From positions 1-64,000 of the forward strand of contig CAZGIM010000013.1 of assembly GCA_964525995.1 (NCBI GenBank): a stretch of DNA of 64,000 bases, given 5' to 3'. The notes beneath the pieces are model-generated. The model saw nothing but the letters and a program-made list of their open reading frames with translations, was not told the origin of the DNA and made no database searches. Numbering within the stretch: position 1 is the first letter of the stretch; each line of letters begins with the position of its first letter. Positions 8,095 to 18,800 of the stretch are shown piece after piece. The translations under genes were made by a program, and so were the position numbers. The stretch is from CAIVAT01 sp964525995 (GTDB lineage Bacteria; Bacteroidota; Bacteroidia; Bacteroidales; FEN-979).

Positions 8095-9138
8095 TCAGTT
8101 CTTGATGATCTTTATCGTCCTGTACCCGTTGTTCCAGATCAGTCGTAAGAAATAGATACCTGACGGTTGATCCGACAGAGAGAGGTTGTTACGTTGTGAA
8201 GCGACCATCTCTTGCGAACGGATCAGCGCTCCCTGCATATTGTAAAGAGAAACGTTGAATTCCTGTTGAGGCAGGTTGCTTACGTCGATTGTTATCGCTT
8301 CCGATGTCGGGTTGGGATAAATGCTCCAACCGGGTCCGGTATCCGTTTGCGATGCAGTTGCAGCGGTGATCAGACCGTCAGCGCCGGGAGCTGGCGAATC
8401 GCAGTATTGCTGGTTCAACGTGATATACCCATGCATGTATCCTCCCAACATTATCCGGGTCCCCGGCAGGTAAATAATATTTTGTCCGGCTACGAAAGTG
8501 GCCTGTCCGTTAGGTTCCACCAGGAAAACGCTTCCGTTCCCGGCCACGGTAATGGTGAGGGTGGCGTCATAACACATTATTTCACCGCTATATACGGTGT
8601 CGTTCTGAACGATCCGTGTAGGCGGGACAACCGGCAGCGCCGTGATGGTATTGCCGGTAAAAACTGTTGGGTTGATGGGCAATCCCAATTCATCCCAGAA
8701 ACCGGAGATGGGCAAGGGCAGCGGACTGGTTCTGAAGACCATGGGAGTACTACCTGCCTTTGTTAACGTGAAAACCAGGGTAATGATCCGGTCATTCTCA
8801 TAGTTCTGGCCCTCCAGTCCGATTGCATCCAGAAAAAGACTGAGGGTGCCCGGTTGCCAGTCGGCATTATAACCGGTGACTTCGAGACCGGCAACAACAT
8901 TCAGATAGGGTGTTGAATAAGGTGTGAGGATGGTGTGATCATAATCCACATAAAATGCCATATTCAGGACATTCGTACCTGTGATATGAACGGGTATCTG
9001 CACGGTGTCGCCGACATCTCGGGTACGGTCGGGCTGTATAGAAGCGCTGGTTTGCGATCTCACGGGAGCTGCACAGAGGAGCAGGCAGATCAATCCTGCT
9101 GGAAGTCCGATTATCGACAGTAAATTTCTCTTTATCAT
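8095..9138 (-). CDS. T9SS-exported protein with one cohesin-like domain
   Basis: This 347-aa protein has a signal peptide (about residues 1-28, ending PVRSQ). Residues ~30-170 form a cohesin-like beta-sandwich: it opens SIQPDRTRDVGDTVQIPVHI, then MAFYVDYDHTILTPYSTPYL and IITLVFTLTKAGST, the usual pattern of a cohesin. Residues ~175-250 are the module shared by the locus (ATFVAGQNIIYLPGTRIMLG). The end (~268-347) is a T9SS sorting domain with IYPNPTSEAITIDVSN and GIYFLRLIWNNGYRTIKIIK. The cohesin-like domain is closest by eye to the one in the 2026-aa protein upstream. It may bind a dockerin-like partner; this is inference from architecture. Confidence 0.75.
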   Translation of the reverse strand: MIKRNLLSIIGLPAGLICLLLCAAPVRSQTSASIQPDRTRDVGDTVQIPVHITGTNVLNMAFYVDYDHTILTPYSTPYLNVVAGLEVTGYNADWQPGTLSLFLDAIGLEGQNYENDRIITLVFTLTKAGSTPMVFRTSPLPLPISGFWDELGLPINPTVFTGNTITALPVVPPTRIVQNDTVYSGEIMCYDATLTITVAGNGSVFLVEPNGQATFVAGQNIIYLPGTRIMLGGYMHGYITLNQQYCDSPAPGADGLITAATASQTDTGPGWSIYPNPTSEAITIDVSNLPQQEFNVSLYNMQGALIRSQEMVASQRNNLSLSDQPSGIYFLRLIWNNGYRTIKIIKN

Positions 9139-9176
9139 TATATTGTGAATTTATAATTAAGCTATAACATAAAAAA

Positions 9177-9196
9177 GAGGGAGCATATACTCCCTC
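9177..9196 (-). terminator. Intrinsic terminator after the 2026-aa gene
   Basis: Read on the minus strand, GAGGGAG and CTCCCTC form a perfect 7-bp stem around a 6-nt loop and run straight into a T6 tract, a classical Rho-independent terminator. It lies about 120 bp beyond the stop of the 9319-15399 gene. It implies that the following 347-aa gene is transcribed from its own promoter. Confidence 0.75.
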
Positions 9197-9318
9197 CTTA
9201 GTCCCTTGCGGGTTAACAGATCTCGTTGAAATATCCTGAAGATGACATAAAAACCATACTTCAATTTTGTGCTAAAGTACAGTTTTTATGTCAATCGTTC
9301 CGGAATCGTTAATAAATT

Positions 9319-12300
9319 TTAATTACTGTTGATGAGTTTAATGGTTTCGGTCTGATCACCGCCGGTAATCCTGACAAAATAGACTCCGACCGGCATGGAT
9401 AAGAGTAGAAATTCATGCTTCTTCTGCCCGATGATTTCATGAGTCAGAATCCGTTCACCTATCATGTTATAGATTTCAACCTTCAGTATATCGTATATCC
9501 GGGTACCGGACTGCTCGAGTGTAAAGGCGCTCCTGGTCGGATTCGGATAGAGCCTGAAGAGGGTTGACTCGAGCGCCGGGGTTGGATCTTCGGTACCGGT
9601 AGAAACCATTGCAGGAATGATAACCGATCCGCAAAACTGATTGGTTGTAGTGATCTTGCCGAGCATATAACCGCCTTCTTCAACCTTTGTTCCGGGCAGA
9701 TAAATGATATTCTGACCGGCGATAAAGGTGGCGCTGCCGTTGTTCTCCACGACAAAAGTGGTACCGCCTCCCGCAACCGTGATCGTCTGGAGTGCGTCAT
9801 AGCAGACCACCTGGCCGGCTCCGATTACCACATTCTGAACGACAAGGTTAACAGGGATGGAAGATGAGATGGTAAAGTCGGCATTGCTGAAGTCGTGGAC
9901 GAACGGGTCACCAAATCTGCTGATCTTCACCTTGTAGTCGGTTCCGGGTAGCTGATCCGCCGGAATATTCCAGACGAAGCTTCCGGTTGATGCAGCCGAA
10001 GGGGAAATGGTTTGCAGGAACAAGCCGGATTTGTACAATTCTATCTTCACATCCTCCGGGATGTTATCGTTCCAGGTTATGGTTTGGGTCGAACCCTGCG
10101 TCCATTCTTCTCCTCCGTTGGGACTCGTGATGGTGATATACGGTTGCGGGTTTACCGTGATCACCACGATGTTGGTTGGCAGCGATCCGCAATTCCCGGA
10201 AGAGGATTGGATCTGCCGGTACCAGGTCGTCAAAGTCAACGCTTCCGGTGCATAGGTAAGTCCGGTCTCTCCAAAAATATCCACGAAAGTCAGACCATCG
10301 ACAGAAGCCTGCCATTGGTAGGTGTATGGCGGCACCCCCGTAGTCGGCGGTGTCGCAGTAAGCGGATCCGGCACGGTATTGTAATCGATGGTTTGATCGG
10401 CGGCAACCGTTCCCGCGATGAACTGAGGATTGACATTTACCTGATTGTCAAGATACGTAACGGGAAAGATCTCATTTCCGAAGGAATCCCACAGGCTGCA
10501 AACGGGTACTGCATCGGGAGCCGTCCGCAGATGAAGCGTCGTGGAACCGGGAGCTGCCAGGGTAAATACGAGGTCCAGCATTTTTTGTCCGGAAAAGTCC
10601 ACACCGTAAAAACCTGTTTGCTCCACGACGATCCGGAGTGTGTTCGGATCGTAATTCGCGTTAAATGCCGTCACTGCAAAAGAGGGATAAACATTGGTAT
10701 ATCGGATTGGATGCAGATTCAGCAGCGTATGATCGTAGGTGATAAAGAGTTCTAACGAATAAAGATCGTTTCCGTTAAGGTGAACCGGAACATGCAGGGT
10801 GTCGCCGGCACAGCGGGTCAGATCCGGCTGCAGCGAGACGGTGCCCTGAATCTGTAATACGTTTATTTTCAGATCATTTGTCGGTTTCGTTACACATCCT
10901 TCAACAGCGGTTTGCAATTGCCTGAACCAGGTGGAGGTAAACAGCGGGCCCGGTGAATAGGTAAGTCCGGTGGCTCCTGCAATATCGATAAAGAGTGCGC
11001 CATCCGGGGAGCTTTGCCATTGGAAGGTATAGGATCCGGGTCCTGTTGGCGTGGTTGCTGTTATTGGATCGGGGGTACCACCGGCCACAATGGTCTGACT
11101 GTTGCCGACGGAACCCGCTGTGAAATCGGGACCGATAGTGACCGTTGTGGTCAGACTGGTTCCTTCGCATCCAAGCTGGTCTTTGACAACAAGTTGCAAT
11201 GTTCCCGTGGTTCCGGCAGGGCCGCCCCAGAAGGCAGTTATGGCAGAAGTATGTTGTCCGGAGGAAATCGTAGTATTACCCGGGCCCTGGATATTCCAGG
11301 TAAAATCCGACCAGTCGGGAGTTGTGAAATACTGGTGACCTCCGGAATTGGGGCAGACAATGTCGAGGGGATCGCTGCTACTGATAATGACCGGCAGCGG
11401 TACTGTGTGAACGGCCATGGGGATCATGTTGGAGATGGCAGGACTTCCCGTAACACACACAGCATCGGAAGTAAGGTAACAAGCCACTACATCGAAATTA
11501 TCCGGTACATAGGAGAACTGTGGACTGTTAGCGCCTGCCGGAATGCCGTTGACGACCCAGGTGAAAACCGGGTTTGGGCCGCCATTGACGGGGGTAGCCG
11601 TGAAGTCGACCAGACTGCCATAACAAACAGGGTTCGCAGATACTACGATGGAAACGCTCACAGGTAGCAACTGGTTCACCGTCATGGTGATGGCATTGGA
11701 CGTGGCCGGATTCCCGGAAATACACGTGGCGTTGGAGGTCAGTTCACAGGTTATGACATCGCCATTGGCCGGGGTATAGCTGTACGTCGAATTGGTGGCG
11801 CCCGAAATATTCACCGTGTTTTTCTTCCACTGGTAGGCCGGAGATGCGCCGCCATTGACAGGAGTCGCCGTAAAAGTTACACTTGTGCCGGCACAGACTG
11901 TTGTTGCCGATGCCCCAATGGAAACGCTCACTGGTAATACCAGGTTCACCGTCATCGTAATGGTATTGGACGTGGCCGGATTCCCGGAAATACACGTGGC
12001 GTTGGAGGTCAGTTCACAGGTTATGACATCGCCATTGGCCGGGGTATAGCTGTACGTCGAATTGGTGGCGCCCGAAATATTCACCGTGTTTTTCTTCCAC
12101 TGGTAGGCCGGAGATGCGCCGCCATTGACAGGAGTCGCCGTAAAAGTTACACTTGTGCCGGCACAGACTGTTGTTGCCGATGCCCCAATGGAAACGCTCA
12201 CTGGCAGCAATTGGTCTACCGTCATGGTGATGGCATTGGACGTGGCAGGATTTCCGGTAATGCAGGTTGCGTTGGAGGTCAGCACGCAGGTGATGACATC

Positions 12301-15300
12301 GCCGTTAGTCGGGGTATAGCTGTACGTCGAATTGGTGGCGCCCGAAATATTCACCGTGTTTTTCTTCCACTGGTAGGCCGGAGATGCGCCGCCATTGACA
12401 GGAGTCGCCGTGAAGGTAACGCTCGTACCTGTACAAACCGTCGTTGCTGAAGCATCAATCGACACGCTCACCGGCAGCAGCGGGTTTACCGTCATCGTGA
12501 TGGCATTGGACGTGGCAGGATTCCCGGAAATGCACGTTGCGTTGGAGGTCAGCACGCAGGTGATGACATCGCCGTTAGTCGGGGTATAGCTGTACGTCGA
12601 ATTGGTGGCGCCCGAAATATTCACCGTATTTTTCTTCCACTGGTAGGCCGGAGATGCGCCGCCGTTGACAGGAGTGGCCGTAAAATTAACAGCCGATCCG
12701 GAACAAATTGGGTTGGCTGATGCCGCTATTGATAAGCTTACCGGTAAATAAGAGGCACATCCCGTTATCTGCACGTTATCGATGTACCAGTAATTGTAAT
12801 TAAACAAATTCCCCGAAACAGTAAATGCAACATAGGTTGTCGCCGAGTTCAGGTTGTTATTTATTACCGTATCGACAATAGTTGCACTGATATTGGAGCC
12901 GGTTGTAGCCACCGACCAGCATTCCGTTGTCCAGTTCGTTCCGTCTGTGGATGACTGGACACTCAGTGTAGCACCGGTGGAGTAAGCATCTAGCATATGC
13001 CGGAAAGAGAGGTGCAATTGCCCTACACCAACAGTATTGATAGGTATTGTCACGAGGCGTGTCACTCCGGGATTCACATTCTGATAGGATGATTTCATTT
13101 CATAAGAAGTACCTCCTGCATTAGCAGTTGAAGAGACAGACCAACTGCTGGAAGCCCCCACGCTGGCCTGTTGGGTCCAACACGATGGCATTGTGGCGCT
13201 GTTGAAATTCTCAGAAAGCGGAATCGAACTTACACCGCAGAGGGTGGTAAAGGTCAGGTCATCACCATAAAAGGTACCCACCGAATTTGTGGCATAGGAT
13301 CTTACGTGATATTGGGTATTTGCTGATAATCCGGTGATGTTGGAGGTAAATGTCCCGGTTCCTGACCCGTCGGTAGTATGATTGCCGCTGATCGTCGGAT
13401 TAGCCGATGTTCCCCAGCATACGCCCCGGGCGGTCACCGTGTAACCGCCATCCGAAGTGACGTTACCTCCCGAAACAGCCGAAGTAGCGGTTATAGAAAG
13501 AACTGCAGCGGTGGTCACCACGGCGGCACCGTAAGTAAAGGTCAGATCAGTACCATAGGAAGTGCCGTCGGCATTGGTCGCAACGAGCCGGTAGTGATAG
13601 GTCACACCTCCGGTAAGACCTGTTATTCCGGCATTCACGCTGACCGTTGAGGTTCCGGTTCCGGCTGAGGTCACTGCAGTCGTGTTGCCATAGGCTGTAG
13701 TCGTACCCCACTCAAAATACCAGGTGGTCGCCAGTCCGTTGGGGTTCACCGTCCCGTTCAGCGTGGCCGATGTCGGAGTCACCGCAGTAGCAGCGCTGGT
13801 TACCGTAACCGGAGGATTCGAGAATCGGAAAGAGGCAATCCGGGTTTTCCAGGATGACGTTGAGGTGGTTGTCAGATATTCGGTGGTGTACCAGAAAATT
13901 CCTGCGGCTGCGGGATCACAAGCCATGGCGGAATAATCCCCCCATCTTTGATAACCACTTGTTTGTGATCCCGTTCCATTGAATATTCCCTTCTCTGCAA
14001 TAGTCATCATATTCAGGGCATCCCCGTTTTTTCTACCTGCGTACCGGATGGAGGGATAGAGGCTGGCCCCGGATACAGAGTACCCTAACGCGATGGTCCC
14101 GTTGCCGTCCATGGCCACACTGGCCATCCAGCGGCTGTTGCCATCAGAGGGAGCATAGGTTCCTTGCTGGTAAATGGACCAGGAGCCGGTTGTCTTTCGC
14201 AGTTCATACCAGCGAATTCCGGCCACGGAGGAAGAAACATCGACCGTATGGTTGCATACCATGGCTTCATACCCGGAGAACTTCCGGTATTGCAACCGGT
14301 ACATCAGCCGGTCGTTAATCGGATCAAGGTTCACGGTGGTTGAAGGCTGGTCGATACCGCTCACATTGGTGGTGAAGGCGGTAACCGGAAGTGAAAGAAA
14401 ATTGGTAAAGGTCGAATTGGCCGGTGTGGTCCAATCCACATGAAATTCATAGAGACCCAGGTGGTCGGTGGACGAACCATCATACATATAGACGAAATAA
14501 TTAGGTGGGGATCCTGTCGGAAATGCTCCGTCGCAATCGGAAGGAAGCCATGAAAAGGCTTCGTTGGTCGATGGTTTAGTAAAAGTGATCATGGAAGACG
14601 AGGAACTCCCGGCCAACATGGCCGAACGGTCAAAGGCAGCTGCCAGGCAACCGCCCCATGACAGAGAGGAGGCTGTGAACTGGTTGGCCGACATATAATA
14701 GCCGTCGGGCCAGACCCCGAACTTCGGGTAGTCGGGCATGTTGGTAAATGTGTATTGATACCGGTACCAGGAGCCGGTGGGATCACCGGTAGCCGAAACA
14801 GCGATCATCTGGTAATAAGGTCCATCGGGATAATTGGGCAGTGAAAACTGGGAGAAGAGCCAACGGTCGGCCTGTTCATCATATATGACTACCGCGTCGC
14901 CATCGTTGGAGTTATTTGGTAATCCCGAAAAGACAGAGCTGTTGGACAGCGGGCCGAGTAACAAAGTTCCGGTTTTGCTGTATATGGAATAATGACAGTT
15001 AACCACCTGAAAATAGTGGTTCGGACCCACATCGCCATGGGTATCGGGTGGAACGACACCCTCGGTATTGGTATTTCCGTCAAAATTCTGAAGGGTTGTA
15101 TCACTGGTCGTCATTCCGTTGACCGATTGCAGATATGGATCAAACTGACCTGCAGGAATGGACACGGTAGGTTTTTTCCGGATATTGAATTTGTTCTTAA
15201 CAACGCCGTCCTTCCATGTGTTGTCGGCTTTTCCCGGGAACTTTTTTGCCATATCCCGCAACGGAGGGGATACATCAAAGTAAACGGGGTATTGCACCAC

Positions 15301-15399
15301 CGGTCCTGTTTCGGTGTTTTGTCCGGAACTTAAAGTAACCAGGGCAAGGAAAAGTGTCATAATCAAACCGGCTCGCATCACTATATTTCTCATTTTCAT
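9319..15399 (-). CDS. Giant multidomain T9SS-exported adhesin-like protein, 2026 aa
   Basis: The start at 15399 is chosen because it gives a normal signal peptide (MKMRNIVMRAGLIMTLFLAL, then VTLSSGQ); the frame is open to 15492 but those 31 residues are not signal-like. Domains in order, positions approximate: a propeller-like secreted region with VVPPDTHGDVGPNHYFQVVN (90-525); two fibronectin III-like domains (530-720); a MAM/cleaved-adhesin-type jelly roll (720-880); five ~90-aa Ig-like repeats (883-1333); Ig/PKD-like segments; a cohesin-like domain (1516-1656); a Kre9/KNH-like domain with SPNGGEEWTQGSTQTITW (1753-1850); the shared 75-aa module (1853-1926); and a T9SS sorting domain (1946-2026). 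No enzyme active site is evident. It is most likely a surface adhesin or scaffold. Confidence 0.82.
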   Translation of the reverse strand: MKMRNIVMRAGLIMTLFLALVTLSSGQNTETGPVVQYPVYFDVSPPLRDMAKKFPGKADNTWKDGVVKNKFNIRKKPTVSIPAGQFDPYLQSVNGMTTSDTTLQNFDGNTNTEGVVPPDTHGDVGPNHYFQVVNCHYSIYSKTGTLLLGPLSNSSVFSGLPNNSNDGDAVVIYDEQADRWLFSQFSLPNYPDGPYYQMIAVSATGDPTGSWYRYQYTFTNMPDYPKFGVWPDGYYMSANQFTASSLSWGGCLAAAFDRSAMLAGSSSSSMITFTKPSTNEAFSWLPSDCDGAFPTGSPPNYFVYMYDGSSTDHLGLYEFHVDWTTPANSTFTNFLSLPVTAFTTNVSGIDQPSTTVNLDPINDRLMYRLQYRKFSGYEAMVCNHTVDVSSSVAGIRWYELRKTTGSWSIYQQGTYAPSDGNSRWMASVAMDGNGTIALGYSVSGASLYPSIRYAGRKNGDALNMMTIAEKGIFNGTGSQTSGYQRWGDYSAMACDPAAAGIFWYTTEYLTTTSTSSWKTRIASFRFSNPPVTVTSAATAVTPTSATLNGTVNPNGLATTWYFEWGTTTAYGNTTAVTSAGTGTSTVSVNAGITGLTGGVTYHYRLVATNADGTSYGTDLTFTYGAAVVTTAAVLSITATSAVSGGNVTSDGGYTVTARGVCWGTSANPTISGNHTTDGSGTGTFTSNITGLSANTQYHVRSYATNSVGTFYGDDLTFTTLCGVSSIPLSENFNSATMPSCWTQQASVGASSSWSVSSTANAGGTSYEMKSSYQNVNPGVTRLVTIPINTVGVGQLHLSFRHMLDAYSTGATLSVQSSTDGTNWTTECWSVATTGSNISATIVDTVINNNLNSATTYVAFTVSGNLFNYNYWYIDNVQITGCASYLPVSLSIAASANPICSGSAVNFTATPVNGGASPAYQWKKNTVNISGATNSTYSYTPTNGDVITCVLTSNATCISGNPATSNAITMTVNPLLPVSVSIDASATTVCTGTSVTFTATPVNGGASPAYQWKKNTVNISGATNSTYSYTPTNGDVITCVLTSNATCITGNPATSNAITMTVDQLLPVSVSIGASATTVCAGTSVTFTATPVNGGASPAYQWKKNTVNISGATNSTYSYTPANGDVITCELTSNATCISGNPATSNTITMTVNLVLPVSVSIGASATTVCAGTSVTFTATPVNGGASPAYQWKKNTVNISGATNSTYSYTPANGDVITCELTSNATCISGNPATSNAITMTVNQLLPVSVSIVVSANPVCYGSLVDFTATPVNGGPNPVFTWVVNGIPAGANSPQFSYVPDNFDVVACYLTSDAVCVTGSPAISNMIPMAVHTVPLPVIISSSDPLDIVCPNSGGHQYFTTPDWSDFTWNIQGPGNTTISSGQHTSAITAFWGGPAGTTGTLQLVVKDQLGCEGTSLTTTVTIGPDFTAGSVGNSQTIVAGGTPDPITATTPTGPGSYTFQWQSSPDGALFIDIAGATGLTYSPGPLFTSTWFRQLQTAVEGCVTKPTNDLKINVLQIQGTVSLQPDLTRCAGDTLHVPVHLNGNDLYSLELFITYDHTLLNLHPIRYTNVYPSFAVTAFNANYDPNTLRIVVEQTGFYGVDFSGQKMLDLVFTLAAPGSTTLHLRTAPDAVPVCSLWDSFGNEIFPVTYLDNQVNVNPQFIAGTVAADQTIDYNTVPDPLTATPPTTGVPPYTYQWQASVDGLTFVDIFGETGLTYAPEALTLTTWYRQIQSSSGNCGSLPTNIVVITVNPQPYITITSPNGGEEWTQGSTQTITWNDNIPEDVKIELYKSGLFLQTISPSAASTGSFVWNIPADQLPGTDYKVKISRFGDPFVHDFSNADFTISSSIPVNLVVQNVVIGAGQVVCYDALQTITVAGGGTTFVVENNGSATFIAGQNIIYLPGTKVEEGGYMLGKITTTNQFCGSVIIPAMVSTGTEDPTPALESTLFRLYPNPTRSAFTLEQSGTRIYDILKVEIYNMIGERILTHEIIGQKKHEFLLLSMPVGVYFVRITGGDQTETIKLINSN
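11400..12750 (-). repeat. Five 270-bp tandem repeats inside the giant adhesin gene
   Basis: Five copies with a strict 270-bp (90-codon) period encode Ig-like domains with PAYQWKKNTVNISGATNSTY. Anchor sequences recur at 11731, 12001, 12271 and 12541. The copies beginning near 11670 and 11940 are almost base-for-base identical over long stretches, the next two differ by scattered changes, and the fifth (nearest 11400) is diverged. Near identity at the DNA level points to recent duplication or ongoing homogenisation. Confidence 0.85.
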
Positions 15400-15447
15400 C
15401 AGGTTATTTACAATTATTTGTTCTACACCAGAAATTCTGCCGCAGCA

Positions 15448-15455
15448 CAAAGATA
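15448..15455 (-). promoter_or_regulatory. Candidate -7 element for the 2026-aa gene
   Basis: On the minus strand this reads TATCTTTG, matching the Bacteroidota -7 consensus TAnnTTTG. It would place transcription initiation some 40 bases before the preferred ATG at 15399. No clean TTG -33 element is seen at the expected distance, so support is moderate. Confidence 0.4.
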
Positions 15456-15678
15456 CGAATTTCAGCATATGAAATCCAGACCCCGGACTCAAATCAGCCG
15501 CAGCGGGGGATCATACTCTCCGGATATAGCGGGGTTGTTCGATTACTAAATTTTTAGCGCTTTGTTGTAAAAATTTGAGTCTCACGAATGAAGTTTATGA
15601 TTATGCTTTGTTAAAAAGCGTATATACGATAAAAAAGCGGCTTTACGACAACTAAACAGATAAAGTCGGCTCCCGGAC

Positions 15679-15709
15679 TTGCTTTTTCGTTTTTGATACC
15701 TTATTTTTG
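15679..15709 (+). promoter_or_regulatory. Candidate promoter for the 1902-aa gene
   Basis: TTG at 15679-15681 and TATTTTTG at 15702-15709 are separated by 20 bp, matching the Bacteroidota pattern TTG-N(19-21)-TAnnTTTG. It faces the plus-strand T9SS cargo gene and leaves an untranslated leader of roughly 100 nt. Confidence 0.45.
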
Positions 15710-15819
15710 TATAACATTTCTCCTCATTCTGCTCTTTTACAACTTGGTTTTCTGTATTATCAGAATTAATACATTGATATAATATCTTGTTATTCATATA
15801 TTTATCAAAATCATTCATC

Positions 15820-18800
15820 ATGAAAAACCTTTTACTTCAGAGGTCCCGGACCGGGATCAGGTCATTCAGCATTGTTTTGACCTTATTTGTTTTCCTTTTT
15901 TGCCTGAGCGCATCTGCCCAGGTAAATTTCACGCAAACCACAGATGCCGATTTTAACAAGGGTGTCCTGAACAACGTTATTGTCGGAAGTAACAATGTTT
16001 ACCTGCAGCTTGGGGGGAGTGATGTCGGTACCTGGCTTACTACAACGGTATTGCCTCAGATCCTGACCGGTCATAAAACTGCATCCTGGAATAACCGGTA
16101 TGTTTACCTGGTAGGTGGATATAACAATCTTACTTATTCAAGCTCGGTTTATGTTGCGACCATCCAGACCAGTGGGATTTCCTCCTGGACCGCATTGAAT
16201 CCGCTTCCGGTAGCCATGAGGGATATGGCGGTTGTTGTCGGGACCAACACCTTGTATGTTATAGGAGGAAGGGATGGCAGCAATGTTTACAACACAATTT
16301 ATTACGCGGCCATCAACACCGATGGTACCATCGGGGCGTGGCAAACTTCGGCGGTGACCTTACCGGTTCCGCTTTGGGGCCATGCGGCATTGTACCTGAA
16401 AGGGTATATTTATGTGACGGGCGGTACCTCATCGACGGTTGAAAATTCAGCATTAAACTCCGTCTACTATGCCTGTGTTAAGGCAAACAACAGCATTTCC
16501 GCTTTTTCTACGGGAGCCAACCTGCCTGCACCGCGCAACCGTCACAGCATAGTAACATATAACAGTAAGCTGTATGTGCTGGGCGGTTATGACAACGCGG
16601 GAACTAAATCCAATTCGGTATATATTTCTGATGCAGGTGTTGACGGATCACCCGGGGCATGGGCATCCGGTACCAACCTGCCTGTTGCAGTCAGCAACCA
16701 TTCGTCGGTTGTAACCAACGGGCTGATCACCGTTATGGCCGGCGCCGTCGGTACGAGCCTGAGCAACACGGTTTACTTTGCCAACGCCGATGCCGGCACC
16801 CTGGCGTGGACAGCTTCGGGGAATGTCATGTATGATTTCACAAAGGATGGCAGCGCATTTACCGGAAACGGGCAGGTGTATTACACGGGGGGGAGTAATC
16901 TTTCGTCGACCCCGATCCTGAACTGTCGTTTTGCCAATATCACGCTCACTACAAATTACATTAACCATGGCGTTTTCGTTTCCAATCCGTTTTTTGAGCT
17001 TGGAGCGCCAAGATATATCAATTCTCTGACATTCAATGCTGTTTTCACCCCTCCTGGACCAAACTGCCAGGTATCTTACCGGACTGCGGGCAGCGACGGC
17101 ATCTGGGGTAGCTGGACTGCGCTGACATCGACCTCTCCTATCCCGGTTAATGTAACCCAGCAATATTTGCAATATGCGGTGATCCTGAGCGGTTCGACAA
17201 CCTTCAATGCCACATTCAACGATATGACCCTCACCACCCCCGGTACGCAGTTGACCGGGAATCTAAACGGCATTGCCACTTTTACAAAGGCGCTGAGCCC
17301 GTACTGGGCGACTGCCGATATCTCATTCACTTCGGGCACTCATACATTCGAGGCCGGGGCCACGGTGCTTTTCCTCGCCGAAACAGGATTGACGGTGAGC
17401 CAGGCCAACATCAACTGCAACGGAACTTCGACCGATTCCGTAAAATTCACTTATTACACTGCTGAACCGGGGAAATGGGACGGTATTTACTTTGATCCGT
17501 CGAGCGATGCAGGCGTCTCCTCTCATTTTTACTATACTGTCATCTCCAACGCGGGATTTGGCAGCAACAACGCAAATCTATACTGTAACCAAACCAATGA
17601 GCCCTTGCTGGTGCAATGCGATATCGCGGGGGCCGACGGTAACGGGATCCGGATGAACGAAGGGCATCTCAACATCCAGCAGTCAAAAATCCGGAACAAT
17701 ACCGAGAACGGGCTTCATCTGACAAATTCAAATCCCACTCTTGTCAACAGCACGATTTCATATAACGGTGCAGCAGGGGTTTATCTCTCCTCCACCGCAT
17801 CGGTACCTAATTTCAGCGCATCAACAACCACCATCGACCACAACTTGTACGCGCTGCATTATCCCTCTCCCAATGCGACCTTCTACCAACCAAACGGATC
17901 TCCCATCCTCACCGACAACACGTATAATGGCATTGCCATCGACGGGGGTGATATAAACGGGGCAAGCCGTTGGTGGAACTCCATCACCTACGATTATTTT
18001 ATTCTGGGGTCCGTAAGGGTAATGCAATACGCCAACAATGTGAGACTTACCATTGAACCCGGCAACACGCTTCGGTTTGTGAGCGGAGCCAGGTTGCAGA
18101 TCGGAATTGACAGTCATGGCGGTGAACTTTACGCGCTTGGAACTTCCGACAGCACCATTACTTTTACCTCATTCAATGGACTACCGGGAGGTTGGGAAGG
18201 CATCTATTTTTATCCCCACAGTGATGATTTTGGCGGTCATTCCCAGTTGGCTTATTGCGTGATTGACCGGGGAAACAACTATAACTATTACTCGGAGGGA
18301 ACCACACAGCCTGATGTATTAAATCACTGTACCATCAGCAATGCGTTATTGGATGGCGCCCATTACAGCACCGGATTTGGTACCATTACCAATTCTCAGT
18401 TCCTGGATAACGGCAGGTACCCGATATACTATCTGAATACTGAGGCCAACCCGGTTCATACCGGAAATACCTATTCGGGGAACGGAATCAATAAAATAGC
18501 CCTTTCGGGCGGGAATTATAGCTTTGACCGGACCATCCTGAACGATGGTGTACCTTATTATATTCTGAATGATATTCTGGTCATAAGATACGCCGGTCAA
18601 TACAGGCTTACCATTGAACCCGGGAACACCCTTGAATTTGCCCCGGGGAAAAAGCTGCAGGTCGGACAAAACAGTTACGGGGGTGAACTGTATGCCCAGG
18701 GAACTTTAACTTCGCCAATCATTTTCAAGGCTTACAATGATACGCCCGGCGGGTGGATCGGAATTTACTTCCATCCGCATAATGATGATTTTGGTGGAAC

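Larger units (their letters stand above)
15400..15819. promoter_or_regulatory. Divergent intergenic promoter region, 420 bp
   Basis: This A+T-rich region separates the two largest T9SS cargo genes, which are transcribed away from each other. It contains a candidate promoter element for each direction (listed separately) and a 10-bp palindrome CGTATATACG near 15619. No convincing gene was found: the 79-codon minus-strand frame at 15582-15821 has no export signal or recognisable motif and overlaps the plus-strand start. Confidence 0.6.

Noticed and set aside
15582..15821. 79-codon frame on the minus strand in the divergent promoter region
   Set aside because: No recognisable family, A+T-rich low-complexity sequence, and it overlaps the start of the 1902-aa gene and both promoter candidates.
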